From Mycobacterium sp. PSTR-4-N (GTDB lineage: Bacteria; Actinomycetota; Actinomycetes; Mycobacteriales; Mycobacteriaceae): a stretch of DNA of 64,000 nt. The notes under the pieces were generated by a model. That model saw only the letters and a list, made by a program, of their open reading frames with translations. It was not told where the DNA came from and searched no databases. The position numbers and the translations under genes are program-made. Numbering within the stretch: the stretch's first letter is position 1; each line of letters opens with the position of its first letter. The stretch spans positions 299,433 through 363,432 of the forward strand of contig NZ_JAKRFN010000003.1 of assembly GCF_022348085.1 (NCBI RefSeq), in the 5' to 3' direction. Below are positions 25,110 to 35,118 of the stretch, in pieces.

Positions 25110-27485
25110 TCAGGCCGCGGACGTGACGCGGTAGACGTCGTAGACGCCCTCCACGTTGCGCACCACGTTCAGCACGTGACCGAGATGCTTCGGGTCACCC
25201 ATCTCGAAGGTGAACCGGCTGATCGCCACCCGGTCGTTGGATGTCGTCACCGACGCCGACAGGATGTTGACCTTCTCGTCGGCGAGCACCCGCGTGACGT
25301 CGGAGAGCAGGCGGTGCCGATCGAGCGCCTCGACCTGGATGGCCACCAGGAACACCGACGACGGGGACGGCGCCCATTGCACGTCGATGATCCGCTCGGA
25401 CTGCTTCTCCAGCGACGCCGCGTTCGTGCAATCGGTGCGGTGCACGCTGACCCCACCGCCGCGGGTGACGAACCCCATGATGTTGTCGCCCGGCACCGGC
25501 GTGCAGCACTTGGCCAGCTTGCACAACACCCCCGGTGCCCCCGGCACCGAAACACCGACGTCGTCGCTGGTGCGTTGCCGCACCGGCATCGTCGCCGGCG
25601 TCGAGCGCTCGGCCAGCTCGTCGGCCGCCTCGTCGTCGCCGCCTATCTGGGCGACCAACCGTTGCACCACATGGCGGGCCGACACGTGGCCCTCGCCGAC
25701 CGCGGTGTAGAGCGCCGAGACGTCGAGATAGCGCAGCTCGCGCGCCAGCGCCGCCATCGTCTCGGCATTCATCAAGCGCTGCAACGGAAGTCCGCCGCGG
25801 CGCACCTCGCGAGCGATCGCGTCCTTGCCCGATTCGAGCGCCTCTTCGCGGCGCTCCTTGGCGAACCACTGCCGGATCTTGGCCTTGGCGCGCGGTGAGA
25901 CGACGAACGTCTGCCAGTCCCGCGACGGCCCGGCGTTGGCGGCCTTGGAGGTGAAGACCTCGACCACTTCCCCGTTCTCGAGTTTGCGCTCCAGCGCGAC
26001 GAGCCGGCCGTTGACCCGGGCGCCGATGCAGCGGTGCCCCACCTCGGTGTGCACCGCGTAGGCGAAGTCGACCGGCGTGGACCCGGTGGGCAGCGTGATG
26101 ACGTCGCCCTTGGGGGTGAACACGAAGATCTCCTGCACCGCTAGGTCGTAGCGCAGCGACTCCAGGAACTCACCGGGGTCGGCGGCTTCCCGCTGCCAGT
26201 CGAGCAGCTGCCGCATCCACGCCATGTCGTCGATCTCGGTGGCCGTGTGGCTGGCCGGAACTCCGTTGCGCCCCTTGGCTTCTTTGTACCGCCAGTGCGC
26301 GGCGATGCCGTACTCGGCGGTCTTGTGCATGTCGGTGGTGCGGATCTGCACCTCCAGCGGCTTGCCCTCCGGACCGACGACCGTGGTGTGCAGCGACTGG
26401 TACACCCCGAAGCGGGGCTGGGCGATGTAGTCCTTGAACCGGCCGGCGATCGGCTGCCACAGCGAGTGCACCACACCGACCGCGGCGTAACAGTCACGCA
26501 CCTCGTCGCACAGAATCCGGACCCCGACCAGGTCGTGGATGTCGTCGAAGTCACGGCCCTTGACGATCATCTTCTGGTAGATCGACCAGTAGTGCTTGGG
26601 CCGGCCCTCGACGACGGCGTTGATCTTCGACGCGTTGAGCGTGGCGGTGATCTCGGCGCGCACCTTGGCCAGATAGGTGTCGCGCGACGGCGCACGGTCG
26701 GCGACCAGCCGCACGATCTCTTCGTACTTCTTGGGGTGCAGGATCGCAAAGGACAGGTCCTCGAGCTCCCACTTCACCGTCGCCATACCGAGCCGATGCG
26801 CCAGCGGCGCAATGACTTCCAGCGTCTCGCGAGCCTTGCGGGCCTGCTTCTCCGGCGGCAGGAAGCGCATCGTGCGCATGTTGTGCAGCCGGTCGGCCAC
26901 CTTGATCACCAGCACGCGAGGATCGCGGGCCATCGCGATGATCATCTTGCGGATGGTCTCGCCCTCGGCCGCGGTGCCCAACGCCACCTTGTCGAGCTTC
27001 GTGACACCGTCGACCAGATGCCCGACTTCTGTGCCGAACTCCTGGGTGAGCGCCTCCAGCGTGTATCCGGTGTCCTCGACGGTGTCGTGCAGCAGCGCCG
27101 CGATCAGCGTGGTGGTGTCCATGCCGAGCTCGGCGAGGATGTTGGCCACTGCCAGCGGATGCGTGATGTACGGATCGCCCGACTTGCGCAGCTGGTCGGC
27201 GTGCCGTTGCTCGGCGACCTCATAGGCCTTCTGCAGGAGCGTCAGATCGGCTTTGGGATAGATCTCCCGGTGCACCGCCACCAGTGGTTCCAGCACAGGG
27301 TTCACGGTGCTGCGCTGGGAGGTCATCCGGCGGGCGAGGCGGGCACGCACCCGCCGCGACGCGCTGGTCGCCTTGGCGGCTTCGGGCCGGGGCAGCTCCA
27401 TCGGCTGCGTCTCGGGCCCGGCCGGCACCGGCGGGGCCTGCACAGCCTGGTTCGCGCGCGGATCTGCCTGGATCTCGTTGGCCAT
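25110..27485 (-). CDS. rel: Bifunctional (p)ppGpp synthetase/hydrolase
   Basis: 791 aa, normal for the single long RSH enzyme of mycobacteria that makes and degrades (p)ppGpp in the stringent response. Domains in order: Pro-rich N-terminal tail, HD hydrolase ([32 protein letters not shown]), synthetase ([36 protein letters not shown]), TGS ([32 protein letters not shown]), zinc-finger/CC domain with CCTPVPGD, and a C-terminal ACT domain. ATG 27485 has GGAGG 5 bases upstream; the GTG at 27491 is too close to it. It lies just downstream of apt, linking alarmone and purine metabolism as in other actinobacteria. Confidence 0.97.
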   Translation of the reverse strand: MANEIQADPRANQAVQAPPVPAGPETQPMELPRPEAAKATSASRRVRARLARRMTSQRSTVNPVLEPLVAVHREIYPKADLTLLQKAYEVAEQRHADQLRKSGDPYITHPLAVANILAELGMDTTTLIAALLHDTVEDTGYTLEALTQEFGTEVGHLVDGVTKLDKVALGTAAEGETIRKMIIAMARDPRVLVIKVADRLHNMRTMRFLPPEKQARKARETLEVIAPLAHRLGMATVKWELEDLSFAILHPKKYEEIVRLVADRAPSRDTYLAKVRAEITATLNASKINAVVEGRPKHYWSIYQKMIVKGRDFDDIHDLVGVRILCDEVRDCYAAVGVVHSLWQPIAGRFKDYIAQPRFGVYQSLHTTVVGPEGKPLEVQIRTTDMHKTAEYGIAAHWRYKEAKGRNGVPASHTATEIDDMAWMRQLLDWQREAADPGEFLESLRYDLAVQEIFVFTPKGDVITLPTGSTPVDFAYAVHTEVGHRCIGARVNGRLVALERKLENGEVVEVFTSKAANAGPSRDWQTFVVSPRAKAKIRQWFAKERREEALESGKDAIAREVRRGGLPLQRLMNAETMAALARELRYLDVSALYTAVGEGHVSARHVVQRLVAQIGGDDEAADELAERSTPATMPVRQRTSDDVGVSVPGAPGVLCKLAKCCTPVPGDNIMGFVTRGGGVSVHRTDCTNAASLEKQSERIIDVQWAPSPSSVFLVAIQVEALDRHRLLSDVTRVLADEKVNILSASVTTSNDRVAISRFTFEMGDPKHLGHVLNVVRNVEGVYDVYRVTSAA

Positions 27486-27525
27486 GCTCACCTCCGCTGA
27501 CGGCTGCTGTTGGCAGGATATCCGG

Positions 27526-28059
27526 TCACACGGTGTGCAACGCCGTGACCGGCAACGGTTCCAGCGCGGACCGCCCGCCCAGTGCGGCCAGTTCGAGCAT
27601 CACGATCGCGCCGCTCACCGTCGCCCCCGCTGCGGTGAGTAACTGATGGGTGGCCGCCAGTGTTCCCCCGGTGGCCAGCACGTCGTCGATCACCACGATC
27701 GTGCGACCGGCCAGGTCGACGCCGTCGGCGGGCACCTCCAGGGTCGCGGTGCCGTACTCGAGGGTGTAGGTCTCGCTGATCACCGGCGGCGGCAGCTTGC
27801 CGCCTTTGCGCACCGCCAGCACCCCGATGCCGAGTGAGATCGCCACGGCGCCGCCGAGCAGGAATCCCCGGGCGTCCACGCCGGCCACGAGGTCTGCCCC
27901 GCGGGCGATGTCGGCCATCGCCGCACTCACTTCAGCGAGACCGCCGGCGTCGGCCAGGACCGGGGTCAGATCCTTGAAGAGCACACCCGGTTCGGGGAAA
28001 TCGGGCACCTCCCGCAGCAGCGAGGCGATCACCTGGCCCACCTCACGCGTCTGGCTCAC
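27526..28059 (-). CDS. apt: Adenine phosphoribosyltransferase
   Basis: 177 aa type I phosphoribosyltransferase that converts adenine and PRPP to AMP. The PRPP loop is [34 protein letters not shown] and [15 protein letters not shown] are conserved APRT motifs, and [21 protein letters not shown] is the hood region. GTG 28059 overlaps the stop of the solute-binding lipoprotein gene (GTGA), so I prefer it; ATG 28074 would add five residues. The gene is followed after 40 bases by rel. Role: purine salvage in the cytosol. Confidence 0.93.
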   Translation of the reverse strand: MSQTREVGQVIASLLREVPDFPEPGVLFKDLTPVLADAGGLAEVSAAMADIARGADLVAGVDARGFLLGGAVAISLGIGVLAVRKGGKLPPPVISETYTLEYGTATLEVPADGVDLAGRTIVVIDDVLATGGTLAATHQLLTAAGATVSGAIVMLELAALGGRSALEPLPVTALHTV

Positions 28060-29729
28060 TGACTCAGCTTCCATCGGTCCATGTTCCATCCCGCGCCCCA
28101 GCGCGTCGGATTGGCGCTCACCGCGTACATCTTCGTCGACGCGAGCAGGGTGCGCTGCTGACGGTACAGCGGCAGGGTGGGCATGTCGCCCCACAGGATC
28201 GGACCGGCTTCGGCGAGCAACCGGGCGGTCTCCTTCGGGTCCGCGGTCACCGCGAGTGTGGAGATGATGCCGTCGATGCGCTCGTTGGCGTACCGCGGCA
28301 GGTTGTTGCCGTTGCCGCTGTGCAGGGTGTAGGCGTCCATCGCCGACGAGCCCGTCGATCCGCTGCCCGTCGCCCCGCCGGTGCTGGCGAGCAGCACGTC
28401 GATGCTGTTGTCCCGCAACGACTGTGGGCCGACGTTCTCCCCCGCGGCATCCTGCACCGTGATGCCCGCGGGTGCGCACGCCTTGGCCATCGCGCCGACC
28501 GCGGCGGCCAGCCGGGCGTTCGGCGACTGGTACCCGATGCGCACCGTCAGTGGCTGGTTGCCGAGCGACGCGCGCGCCGCGTCGGGATTGCCGACCGCGA
28601 AGTCGTTGACCTGCGGGGTGGCCTCGGCGCCCGAGTAGGCGTCCTCGGCCGCGGTGTTTAGGCGCGAATTGGCCGGCGGCACCGACGCGTTGCGGGCGAT
28701 GACGTCGCGCGGCGTGCACAGGGCGACCGCGCGACGCGCGGGCACGGCGGCCAGTGGGCCCTGCGGTGAGAAGATCAGCTGCTCGATGCCCGCCGACGGC
28801 GAGTCCGACCGCGTGTAGTCATCGGGCAGGTTCAGGGTGCCGGCCGACCCGGCGGCGATGTCGACGACGTCGTAGGCGCTTTCGTTGACCCGGTCCTGCA
28901 GATCGGACCGGCGCGGCCACACGGTGATCTTGGTGGTGACCGGCTTGGTGCCCCACCACTTGTCGTTGGCCACCAGCACCACTGCGCCGTCACCGGTGAC
29001 GGCGTCGATCCGGTAGGGCCCCGACGACGGGAAATGGGCGAGATCGAGATCGGGGGTCAGGTTCCAGGTGGTGTTCCACACCTGTGCGATCCGCTCCACC
29101 GCGGGACCGTCGCTGCCCTGCAGCGCCCTGGTCACCCCGCCGTCGCCGAGCCCCAGCTCGTCGGCGATGACGTGCGAGGGCATCAGCGACGTCGCCGCGA
29201 ACAGCTGCCCGTAGTCGGTGAATGCCCGATCCTGGGCGAAGCTGACGCGGGCCTTCTTCTGGCCCGGGGTGCAGTCGATCGTCGCGATGTCGGTGTATCC
29301 GGCCCGGCTCGCCGCGTCGAAGGTCGGGAACCGGCCAGACTGAGCCGCCCACGCCAGCACCATGTCGTCGCACGTGATCGGTTTGCCGTCGGAGTAGACG
29401 GCCTCGGGCTTGATCTCGTAGTCGAGCACCAGGGGGCTGCGCCCCACCACCGCGATGGTGCCGAAGTCGTGATCGCCGACGATCTGCCCCTCCGGACCGT
29501 GGTAATTGAACCCGGTCAGCACACGGGCGAACGCTTGCGGGCCGCCCGAAGCGGCGCCGATGACCGTGTTCGTGTTGTAGGTCGACAGCGTGCCGTCGAT
29601 CGCATAGTCGATCGCGTCGGCGGCGCCCGACGAGCACGACGCCAGACCGAACACGCCGACCACGGCGAGGACCGCCGCGATGACAGCCGAAGTGACACTG
29701 ACACGCCACGCACGGGTGCGGTGGGCCAT
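28056..29729 (-). CDS. Family 5 solute-binding lipoprotein (Rv2585c-like)
   Basis: 557 aa extracellular solute-binding protein of family 5 (the peptide/nickel/oligopeptide type). The signal peptide ends in LASC (Cys32). ATNTV..-like [65 protein letters not shown] and [25 protein letters not shown] are the usual landmarks. No permease or ATPase gene is next to it, so it either serves a transporter coded elsewhere or has another envelope role. Its place between secF and apt is conserved in mycobacteria. The start at ATG 29729 lies 14 bases after the secF stop. Confidence 0.9.
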   Translation of the reverse strand: MAHRTRAWRVSVTSAVIAAVLAVVGVFGLASCSSGAADAIDYAIDGTLSTYNTNTVIGAASGGPQAFARVLTGFNYHGPEGQIVGDHDFGTIAVVGRSPLVLDYEIKPEAVYSDGKPITCDDMVLAWAAQSGRFPTFDAASRAGYTDIATIDCTPGQKKARVSFAQDRAFTDYGQLFAATSLMPSHVIADELGLGDGGVTRALQGSDGPAVERIAQVWNTTWNLTPDLDLAHFPSSGPYRIDAVTGDGAVVLVANDKWWGTKPVTTKITVWPRRSDLQDRVNESAYDVVDIAAGSAGTLNLPDDYTRSDSPSAGIEQLIFSPQGPLAAVPARRAVALCTPRDVIARNASVPPANSRLNTAAEDAYSGAEATPQVNDFAVGNPDAARASLGNQPLTVRIGYQSPNARLAAAVGAMAKACAPAGITVQDAAGENVGPQSLRDNSIDVLLASTGGATGSGSTGSSAMDAYTLHSGNGNNLPRYANERIDGIISTLAVTADPKETARLLAEAGPILWGDMPTLPLYRQQRTLLASTKMYAVSANPTRWGAGWNMDRWKLSQ

Positions 29730-29743
29730 CGGACCTACCGCTC

Positions 29744-31024
29744 CTATCGCTTTCCGGTGCTTCGCTTACCCGACGGCCGGCCCGTCCGGCTCGAGGTCGG
29801 CCGGATCGGCCGGGCGCCCGGGGCCGGCTTGTCCGGCGGTGGCCCGGCCGGCGCGGTGACCGTCGCGGGCTCGGGCGCAGGTGCGTCGGCGTCCTCGGAG
29901 AACGTCGCACCGTCACCGGCGCCCGCTTTGGCCGCGATGGTCTTGCGACGGTTGAGTACACGGCGGGTGTGCTTGCTCACCAGGTCGGTGCGCTCACGGA
30001 GGCTGACCAGCAGCGGCGTGGCGAAGAAGATCGACGAGTACGTACCCACGATCACGCCGACGAGCTGAACGAGCGCCAGGTCCATCAGGGTGCCGACGCC
30101 CAGCAGCCACACCGCGATCACCATCAGCGCGACGATCGGCAGCACCGAGATGAGACTGGTGTTGATCGACCGCATGAACGTCTGGTTGACCGCGAGGTTG
30201 GCCTGTTCGGCGAAGGTGCGGCGGGTGGTGTGCTCGAAACCCTCGGTGTTCTCCTCGACCTTGTCGAACACGATCACCGTGTCGTAGAGCGAGAAGCCGA
30301 GAATGGTCAGCAAGCCGATCACGGTCGCCGGGGTCACTTCGAAACCGACGAGTGCGTACACCCCCGCTGTGACCACGAGGTCGAACACCAACGTCAGCAA
30401 CGCGGCGATCGCCATGTACCGCTCATAGCGCACCGTGATGTAGATGGCGGCGAGCACCAGGAACACCACCAGCGCGATCAAGGCCTTCTGGGTGATCTGA
30501 CCGCCCCACGTCTCCGACACGGCCGAGTCGCTGATCACCAGCTTGCTCGGCTGGCCGTCGGCGCCCTTGGGCTGGAACTGGTCGAACAGCGCGGTGCGCA
30601 GCTTCTCGGTCTCGTCGTTGCTCAGCGTCTCCGACCGGATCTGGAAGGTCGCGGACTCGCCGCTGCCGACGACGACCACGGATTCGGGCGGCTTGCCGAT
30701 GGTGTTGTTGAACACCGTCTCGACCTGGGAGGTGGTGGCCTGCCCGTCACCGCGCGGGAACGAGACCTTCGTGCCGCCCTCGAAGTCGATGCCGAAGGTG
30801 AAGCCGCGCAACACGATCGCGGCGACGGCGAGGGCGACGATGAGCCCGCTGATCGTGTACCACAGCTTGCGGCGTCCGATCACCTCGAAGGCGCCGGTAC
30901 CGGTGTAGAGGCGGACGAAGAAACCGTGCTTCGGCGCGTCGGCCCCGCTGGCCTCGAGGTCGGGTGCCTCCACCGCGGTCGATTCGACGGTGCTGTCGCG
31001 ACGATGTGAACTACTGCGTGCCAT
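29744..31024 (-). CDS. secF: Protein translocase subunit SecF
   Basis: 426 aa RND-type membrane protein that works with SecD to pull exported proteins through SecYEG using the proton gradient. The first helix LWYTISGLIVALAVAAIVL is followed by FTFGIDFEGGTKVSF, the periplasmic domain, then the helix block with LVGFEVTPATVIGLLTILGFSLYDTVIVFDKVEEN and TSLISVLPIVALMVIAVWLLG. A long Pro/Ala/Arg-rich tail follows the last helix. The start lies 3 bases after the secD stop. Operon order yajC-secD-secF. Confidence 0.96.
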   Translation of the reverse strand: MARSSSHRRDSTVESTAVEAPDLEASGADAPKHGFFVRLYTGTGAFEVIGRRKLWYTISGLIVALAVAAIVLRGFTFGIDFEGGTKVSFPRGDGQATTSQVETVFNNTIGKPPESVVVVGSGESATFQIRSETLSNDETEKLRTALFDQFQPKGADGQPSKLVISDSAVSETWGGQITQKALIALVVFLVLAAIYITVRYERYMAIAALLTLVFDLVVTAGVYALVGFEVTPATVIGLLTILGFSLYDTVIVFDKVEENTEGFEHTTRRTFAEQANLAVNQTFMRSINTSLISVLPIVALMVIAVWLLGVGTLMDLALVQLVGVIVGTYSSIFFATPLLVSLRERTDLVSKHTRRVLNRRKTIAAKAGAGDGATFSEDADAPAPEPATVTAPAGPPPDKPAPGARPIRPTSSRTGRPSGKRSTGKR

Positions 31025-31027
31025 GCG

Positions 31028-32836
31028 TTATCCCCGTCCCGCCGCGTGTGCGGCCGCTCGGCGTTCGCGCGCTATCTGCTGAACGGCTCCGAGCCCGTTC
31101 AGCGACGGCTTGGCCATGGTCGGCGACTTGGACGCGAAGTACAGCAGCGGCCAGGTCACCAGGAACACGACGACCACGTCCAGGATGGTGGTCAGCCCGA
31201 GCGTGAAGGCGAAACCCTTCACCTGGCCGACGGCCAAGAAGTACAGCACGGCCGCGGCCAGGAACGTCACCGCGTTGCCCGACATGATCGTCTTGCGGGC
31301 GCGCGTCCAGCCTCGCGGTACGGCGGACCGGAACGAGCGACCCTCGCGGATCTCGTCCTTGATGCGTTCGAAGAACACGACGAACGAATCCGCCGTCGTC
31401 CCGATACCGATGATGAGGCCGGCGATACCGGCCAGGTCCAGGGTGTAGCCGATGTAGCGGCCGAGCAGCACCAGGATGGCGAACACCATCGCACCCGAGG
31501 CGACCAGCGACAGCGCCACCAGCAGCCCGAGGACCCGGTAGTACAGCAGCGAGTACAGCAGCACCGCCACCAGCCCGACCGCGCCGGCGATCAGTCCGGC
31601 CCGCAGCGACGACAACCCCAGCGTGGCCGACACTGTCTCGGCCTCCGAGGACTCGAACGACAGCGGCAGCGATCCGTACTTGAGCACATTGGCGAGTTCG
31701 CGTGCCGAATCGGCGGTGAACTGGCCGGTGATCTGGGTGCGTCCGCCGGGGATCGCCTCGTTGATGACGGGCGCGCTGACCACCTTGGAGTCGAGCACGA
31801 ACGCCGTCTGCGTCCCCACGTTGGCCGCGGTGAAGTCTGCCCACGTCTTCGCGGCGTCGCTCTTGAACTCGACGTCGACGACGTACTCGCCGCGCTGTTG
31901 ATCGAGGCCGGAGGTGGCGTTCGCGATGCCCTCACCACTGATGATCGACTTGTCCAGCAGGTAGACCTCTTTGCCGTCCTGCGAGCAGGTCACCAGCGGC
32001 AGGTTCGGATCGTCATTGCCCGCCAGCACGTCGTCGTCGCCGCAGCGGGTGGCCTGGAACTGCAGCGCGAGGATCTGGATGGCCTGCTCGGAACTCTGCC
32101 GCAGCCGCTTCTCGTCCTGGATGCGCTGCGCGAGCGGTACGTTCTTGCCGCCCGGGGCGGGCGGGGCACCCGGTGCCGGCGACGTCGTCGCCCCCGGCTG
32201 TGCCGGATTCGGTGCCGGAGCCGGGCTCGGGCTGGGCGCCGGTTGCTCCGGGAACGGACGCGGCTGGGGAGCCGGGGCAGGCGCCGGAGCGGGTGGCTGC
32301 GGTTCCAGCGGCGGCAGGCCGGGGATGTCGGCGTCGGGATTGGCGCCGGGCCCTCCGGCGCCCGGGGGCATGCCGGGGACCGCGCCCGGGGGCGCACCGG
32401 GAGCGCCGGGCGGGGCGCCGGCCGGGCCCGCCTGCTCGGGCGGTCCCTGGCCGGCTGCCGGAATGGCATGGATGACGGGACGGATGTAGAGCCGCGCCGT
32501 CTGGCCCAGGTTGCGCGCCTCGCTGGTGTCGTTACCGGGCACCGTGATCACCAGGTTCTGACCGTCGATGATCACCTCGGAGCCGGAGACGCCGAGGCCG
32601 TCGACGCGGGCACTGATGATCTGCTGCGCCTGGTTGAGGGCGTCGCGCGACGGCGGGGAGCCGTCGGGGGTGCGGGCGGTCAGCGTGACCCGGGTGCCTC
32701 CCTGCAGGTCGATGCCGAGCTTGGGGTCGGCCTTCTTGTCACCGGTGAGGAACACCAGCAGATAGGCACCGATCAGCAGTACCAGGAACAGGGCCAGGTA
32801 GCGGGCAGCATGGACCGGCGTCGAAGACGATGCCAC
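31028..32836 (-). CDS. secD: Protein translocase subunit SecD
   Basis: 602 aa. An N-terminal membrane helix ([18 protein letters not shown]) is followed by [14 protein letters not shown], then the periplasmic domain and the C-terminal helices with [56 protein letters not shown], which hold the conserved charged residues for proton-driven movement. Residues about 126-230 are a low-complexity insertion of Pro, Ala and Gly, absent from enteric SecD but typical of mycobacteria. GTG start. Partner of SecF and YajC in protein export. Confidence 0.96.
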   Translation of the reverse strand: MASSSTPVHAARYLALFLVLLIGAYLLVFLTGDKKADPKLGIDLQGGTRVTLTARTPDGSPPSRDALNQAQQIISARVDGLGVSGSEVIIDGQNLVITVPGNDTSEARNLGQTARLYIRPVIHAIPAAGQGPPEQAGPAGAPPGAPGAPPGAVPGMPPGAGGPGANPDADIPGLPPLEPQPPAPAPAPAPQPRPFPEQPAPSPSPAPAPNPAQPGATTSPAPGAPPAPGGKNVPLAQRIQDEKRLRQSSEQAIQILALQFQATRCGDDDVLAGNDDPNLPLVTCSQDGKEVYLLDKSIISGEGIANATSGLDQQRGEYVVDVEFKSDAAKTWADFTAANVGTQTAFVLDSKVVSAPVINEAIPGGRTQITGQFTADSARELANVLKYGSLPLSFESSEAETVSATLGLSSLRAGLIAGAVGLVAVLLYSLLYYRVLGLLVALSLVASGAMVFAILVLLGRYIGYTLDLAGIAGLIIGIGTTADSFVVFFERIKDEIREGRSFRSAVPRGWTRARKTIMSGNAVTFLAAAVLYFLAVGQVKGFAFTLGLTTILDVVVVFLVTWPLLYFASKSPTMAKPSLNGLGAVQQIARERRAAAHAAGRG

Positions 32837-32929
32837 GTGTCTACAGTCTCCTCGGGGTCAGGTCGTTAAGAACCGCGACGGCGCGCGGTGACCCGCAAAG
32901 GGTACGTGCCGCGGCTGATGGGTCAGCTG

Positions 32930-33274
32930 TCAGTCTCGGGGTCGGTCCGTCAGCTCGTTGGCGCCGGAAGCGGGCTCGGCGGCAGTGTCGTCGTCTGCAC
33001 TCTCCAGCTCGTCGGCGTCGTCGGTGATGCGGTCGCGCACCGCGAGCTTCATCCAGGTGGTGACGACACCCGGCGCGATCTCGAGATCCACCTCGTCGTC
33101 GGTGATGCCGGTGATGCGTCCCCGCAGACCCGAGGTGGTGTGCACCTCATCGCCGATCGTCAGGGAGTTGTGCAGGTCGATGGTGGCCTGCATCGCCTTC
33201 TTCTGGCGCCGGGAGGCGAAGTACATGAAGGCGCCCATGATGATGAGCAGAGGCAGGAAGACGAACAGGTCCAT
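32930..33274 (-). CDS. yajC: Preprotein translocase accessory subunit YajC
   Basis: 114 aa. One membrane helix near the start (LFVFLPLLIIMGAFMYFASRRQKKAMQ) is followed by the cytosolic domain HNSLTIGDEVHTTSGLRGRITGITDDEVDLEIAPGVVTTWMKLAVRDRI, the classic YajC pattern, then an acidic tail. ATG 33274 places the helix at the N-terminus as in the family; the open frame continues upstream without family match. It is the first gene of the yajC-secD-secF unit, with 93 bases between it and secD. Confidence 0.93.
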   Translation of the reverse strand: MDLFVFLPLLIIMGAFMYFASRRQKKAMQATIDLHNSLTIGDEVHTTSGLRGRITGITDDEVDLEIAPGVVTTWMKLAVRDRITDDADELESADDDTAAEPASGANELTDRPRD

Positions 33275-33559
33275 GGCAGCAGTGTCTCTTCTGTTTCGTT
33301 GCGGTCTTGTTTTCTCGGCGGCCCCTGTCGATCCCGTCGGGGGGCCGCGCACATGAAGGAAATTCGTTGACCAGTGTGCCATTGCGGCCGCCCCACCCGC
33401 CGTCCCCCGCCGAACGGCCCCCTGCGCCGACGGATTTCGTCGCCGAATGCGACGTCGACCACCGAACCCGGCGTATCGCCCCCCGGTTCTCCACGGATCG
33501 GTGGGGGGACCGACTAGGCTCGGGTGGTCAGCCGCCCATCGTCACAGGAGGTACCTGAG

Positions 33560-34903
33560 TTGAGCGCTCTCGAACAGAGCCGCCACCTCGCCACCGCCAT
33601 CCCCGGCCCGCGCTCACAGGAGCTGATCGCGCGCAAGACGGCGGCAGTGGCCGGCGGCGTCGGCAACACCATGCCCGTCTATGCGGCGCGTGCCTTCGGC
33701 GGGATCATCGAGGATGTCGACGGCAATCGGCTCATCGACATGGGGTCGGGCATCGCGGTCACCACGGTCGGCAATGCCTCACCGCGCGTGGTCGAGGCGG
33801 TGCGCGAGCAGGCCGCCCAGTTCACCCACACCTGCTTCATGGTGACGCCCTACGAGGGGTACGTCGCGGTGGCCGAGGCGCTGAATCGGCTCACGCCCGG
33901 CGATGGCGACAAGCGCTCGGCGTTGTTCAACTCGGGCTCAGAGGCCGTCGAGAACGCGATCAAGATCGCCCGCACCTACACCGGCAAGCAGGCCGTGGTG
34001 TCGTTCGACCACGCCTACCACGGCCGGACCAATCTCACGATGGCCCTGACGGCCAAGTCGATGCCGTACAAGCACGGCTTCGGCCCGTTCGCCCCGGAGA
34101 TCTATCGCGCCCCGCTGTCCTATCCCTTCCGCGACGCGGAGTTCGGCGGCAAGGAGCTCGCCACCGACGGTGAGCTCGCCGCCCGCCGGGCCATCACGAT
34201 GATGGACAAGCAGGTGGGCGCCGCCAACCTGGCCGCAGTAATCATCGAGCCGATACAGGGCGAAGGTGGGTTCATCGTGCCCGCCGAGGGCTTCCTGCCC
34301 ACGCTGCTGCAGTGGTGCCGGGACAACGGTGTGGTGTTCATCGCCGATGAGGTGCAGACCGGTTTCGCGCGCACCGGCGCGATGTTCGCCTGCGAGCACG
34401 AGGGCATCGTGCCCGACCTGATCGTGACCGCCAAGGGCATCGCCGGTGGCATGCCACTGTCGGCGGTGACGGGTCGCACCGAGATCATGGACGCCCCGCA
34501 CGTCGGCGGACTGGGCGGCACCTACGGCGGAAACCCGGTGGCGTGCGCAGCGGCGCTGGCGACGATCGCGACGATCGAGGACGACGGCCTGGTGGCCCGC
34601 GCCCGAGAGATCGAGGTGCTGATGAAAGACCGGCTCGGCCGGCTGCAGGCCGAGGACGACCGCATCGGCGACGTGCGAGGGCGCGGCGCGATGATCGCAG
34701 TGGAGCTCGTCAAGGCAGGAACGCTGGAGCCCGACGCGGAGCTGACCAAGAAGCTGAGCACGGCCGCGCACCAGGCGGGCGTCGTCGTGCTGACGTGCGG
34801 CACGTTCGGCAATGTGCTGCGTTTCCTACCGCCGCTGACGATCAGTGACGAACTGCTCGGCGAGGCGCTCGACGTGCTGGAGTCGTTGCTGCGCGACATG
34901 TGA
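33560..34903 (+). CDS. gabT: 4-aminobutyrate aminotransferase
   Basis: 447 aa class III aminotransferase using pyridoxal phosphate, transferring the amino group of GABA to 2-oxoglutarate. The PLP lysine is in TAKGIAGGMPLSAVTGR; FNSGSEAVENAIKIAR, HAYHGRTNLTMALTAK, EPIQGEGGF and FIADEVQTGFARTG are the conserved sites. I chose the TTG start at 33560 because a full AGGAGG sits 8 bases upstream (33546-33551); an upstream GTG at 33524 lacks this. A possible -10, TAGGCT, lies at 33515-33520. The 285-base gap to yajC holds the divergent promoters; nothing else is seen there. Confidence 0.93.
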   Translation: MSALEQSRHLATAIPGPRSQELIARKTAAVAGGVGNTMPVYAARAFGGIIEDVDGNRLIDMGSGIAVTTVGNASPRVVEAVREQAAQFTHTCFMVTPYEGYVAVAEALNRLTPGDGDKRSALFNSGSEAVENAIKIARTYTGKQAVVSFDHAYHGRTNLTMALTAKSMPYKHGFGPFAPEIYRAPLSYPFRDAEFGGKELATDGELAARRAITMMDKQVGAANLAAVIIEPIQGEGGFIVPAEGFLPTLLQWCRDNGVVFIADEVQTGFARTGAMFACEHEGIVPDLIVTAKGIAGGMPLSAVTGRTEIMDAPHVGGLGGTYGGNPVACAAALATIATIEDDGLVARAREIEVLMKDRLGRLQAEDDRIGDVRGRGAMIAVELVKAGTLEPDAELTKKLSTAAHQAGVVVLTCGTFGNVLRFLPPLTISDELLGEALDVLESLLRDM

Positions 34904-35043
34904 TCGCCCTCACTGGCTAACCGTCGGACACCCGCAGCTGTGACGCGGACCACGCAACGATCAGCTGCGAAGCCGTCGCGGCACCCGTTCTCGGCAATTC
35001 ACAGCAACCTGACAGCCTCAGAACCCGGTTGCCCGGAATACGC

Positions 35044-35062
35044 TTAGTTTTACTAACGTAGT
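35044..35062. promoter_or_regulatory. AT-rich inverted repeats upstream of car
   Basis: In the 215-base gap between gabT and car, TTAGT-TTT-ACTAA (35044-35056) overlaps ACTA-ACG-TAGT (35052-35062). The patch is much richer in A and T than its surroundings and lies about 60-75 bases before the car ATG, a plausible operator or promoter element. No regulator is coded next to it, so assignment is open. Confidence 0.35.
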
Positions 35063-35118
35063 TTCCTGGTGGACGCGCGATTGCGCCCCGACCGACAACT
35101 TGTTCTGAAGGATTACTG

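Noticed and set aside
31046..32869. Open frame of 607 codons antisense to secD
   Set aside because: secD is unmistakable on the minus strand; the opposite frame is a compositional artefact of Pro/Gly-rich coding.
33275..33559. Possible small gene in the 285-base yajC-gabT gap
   Set aside because: Short open frames exist on both strands, but none has a ribosome binding site with a sensible product; the gap is better explained as two divergent promoters.
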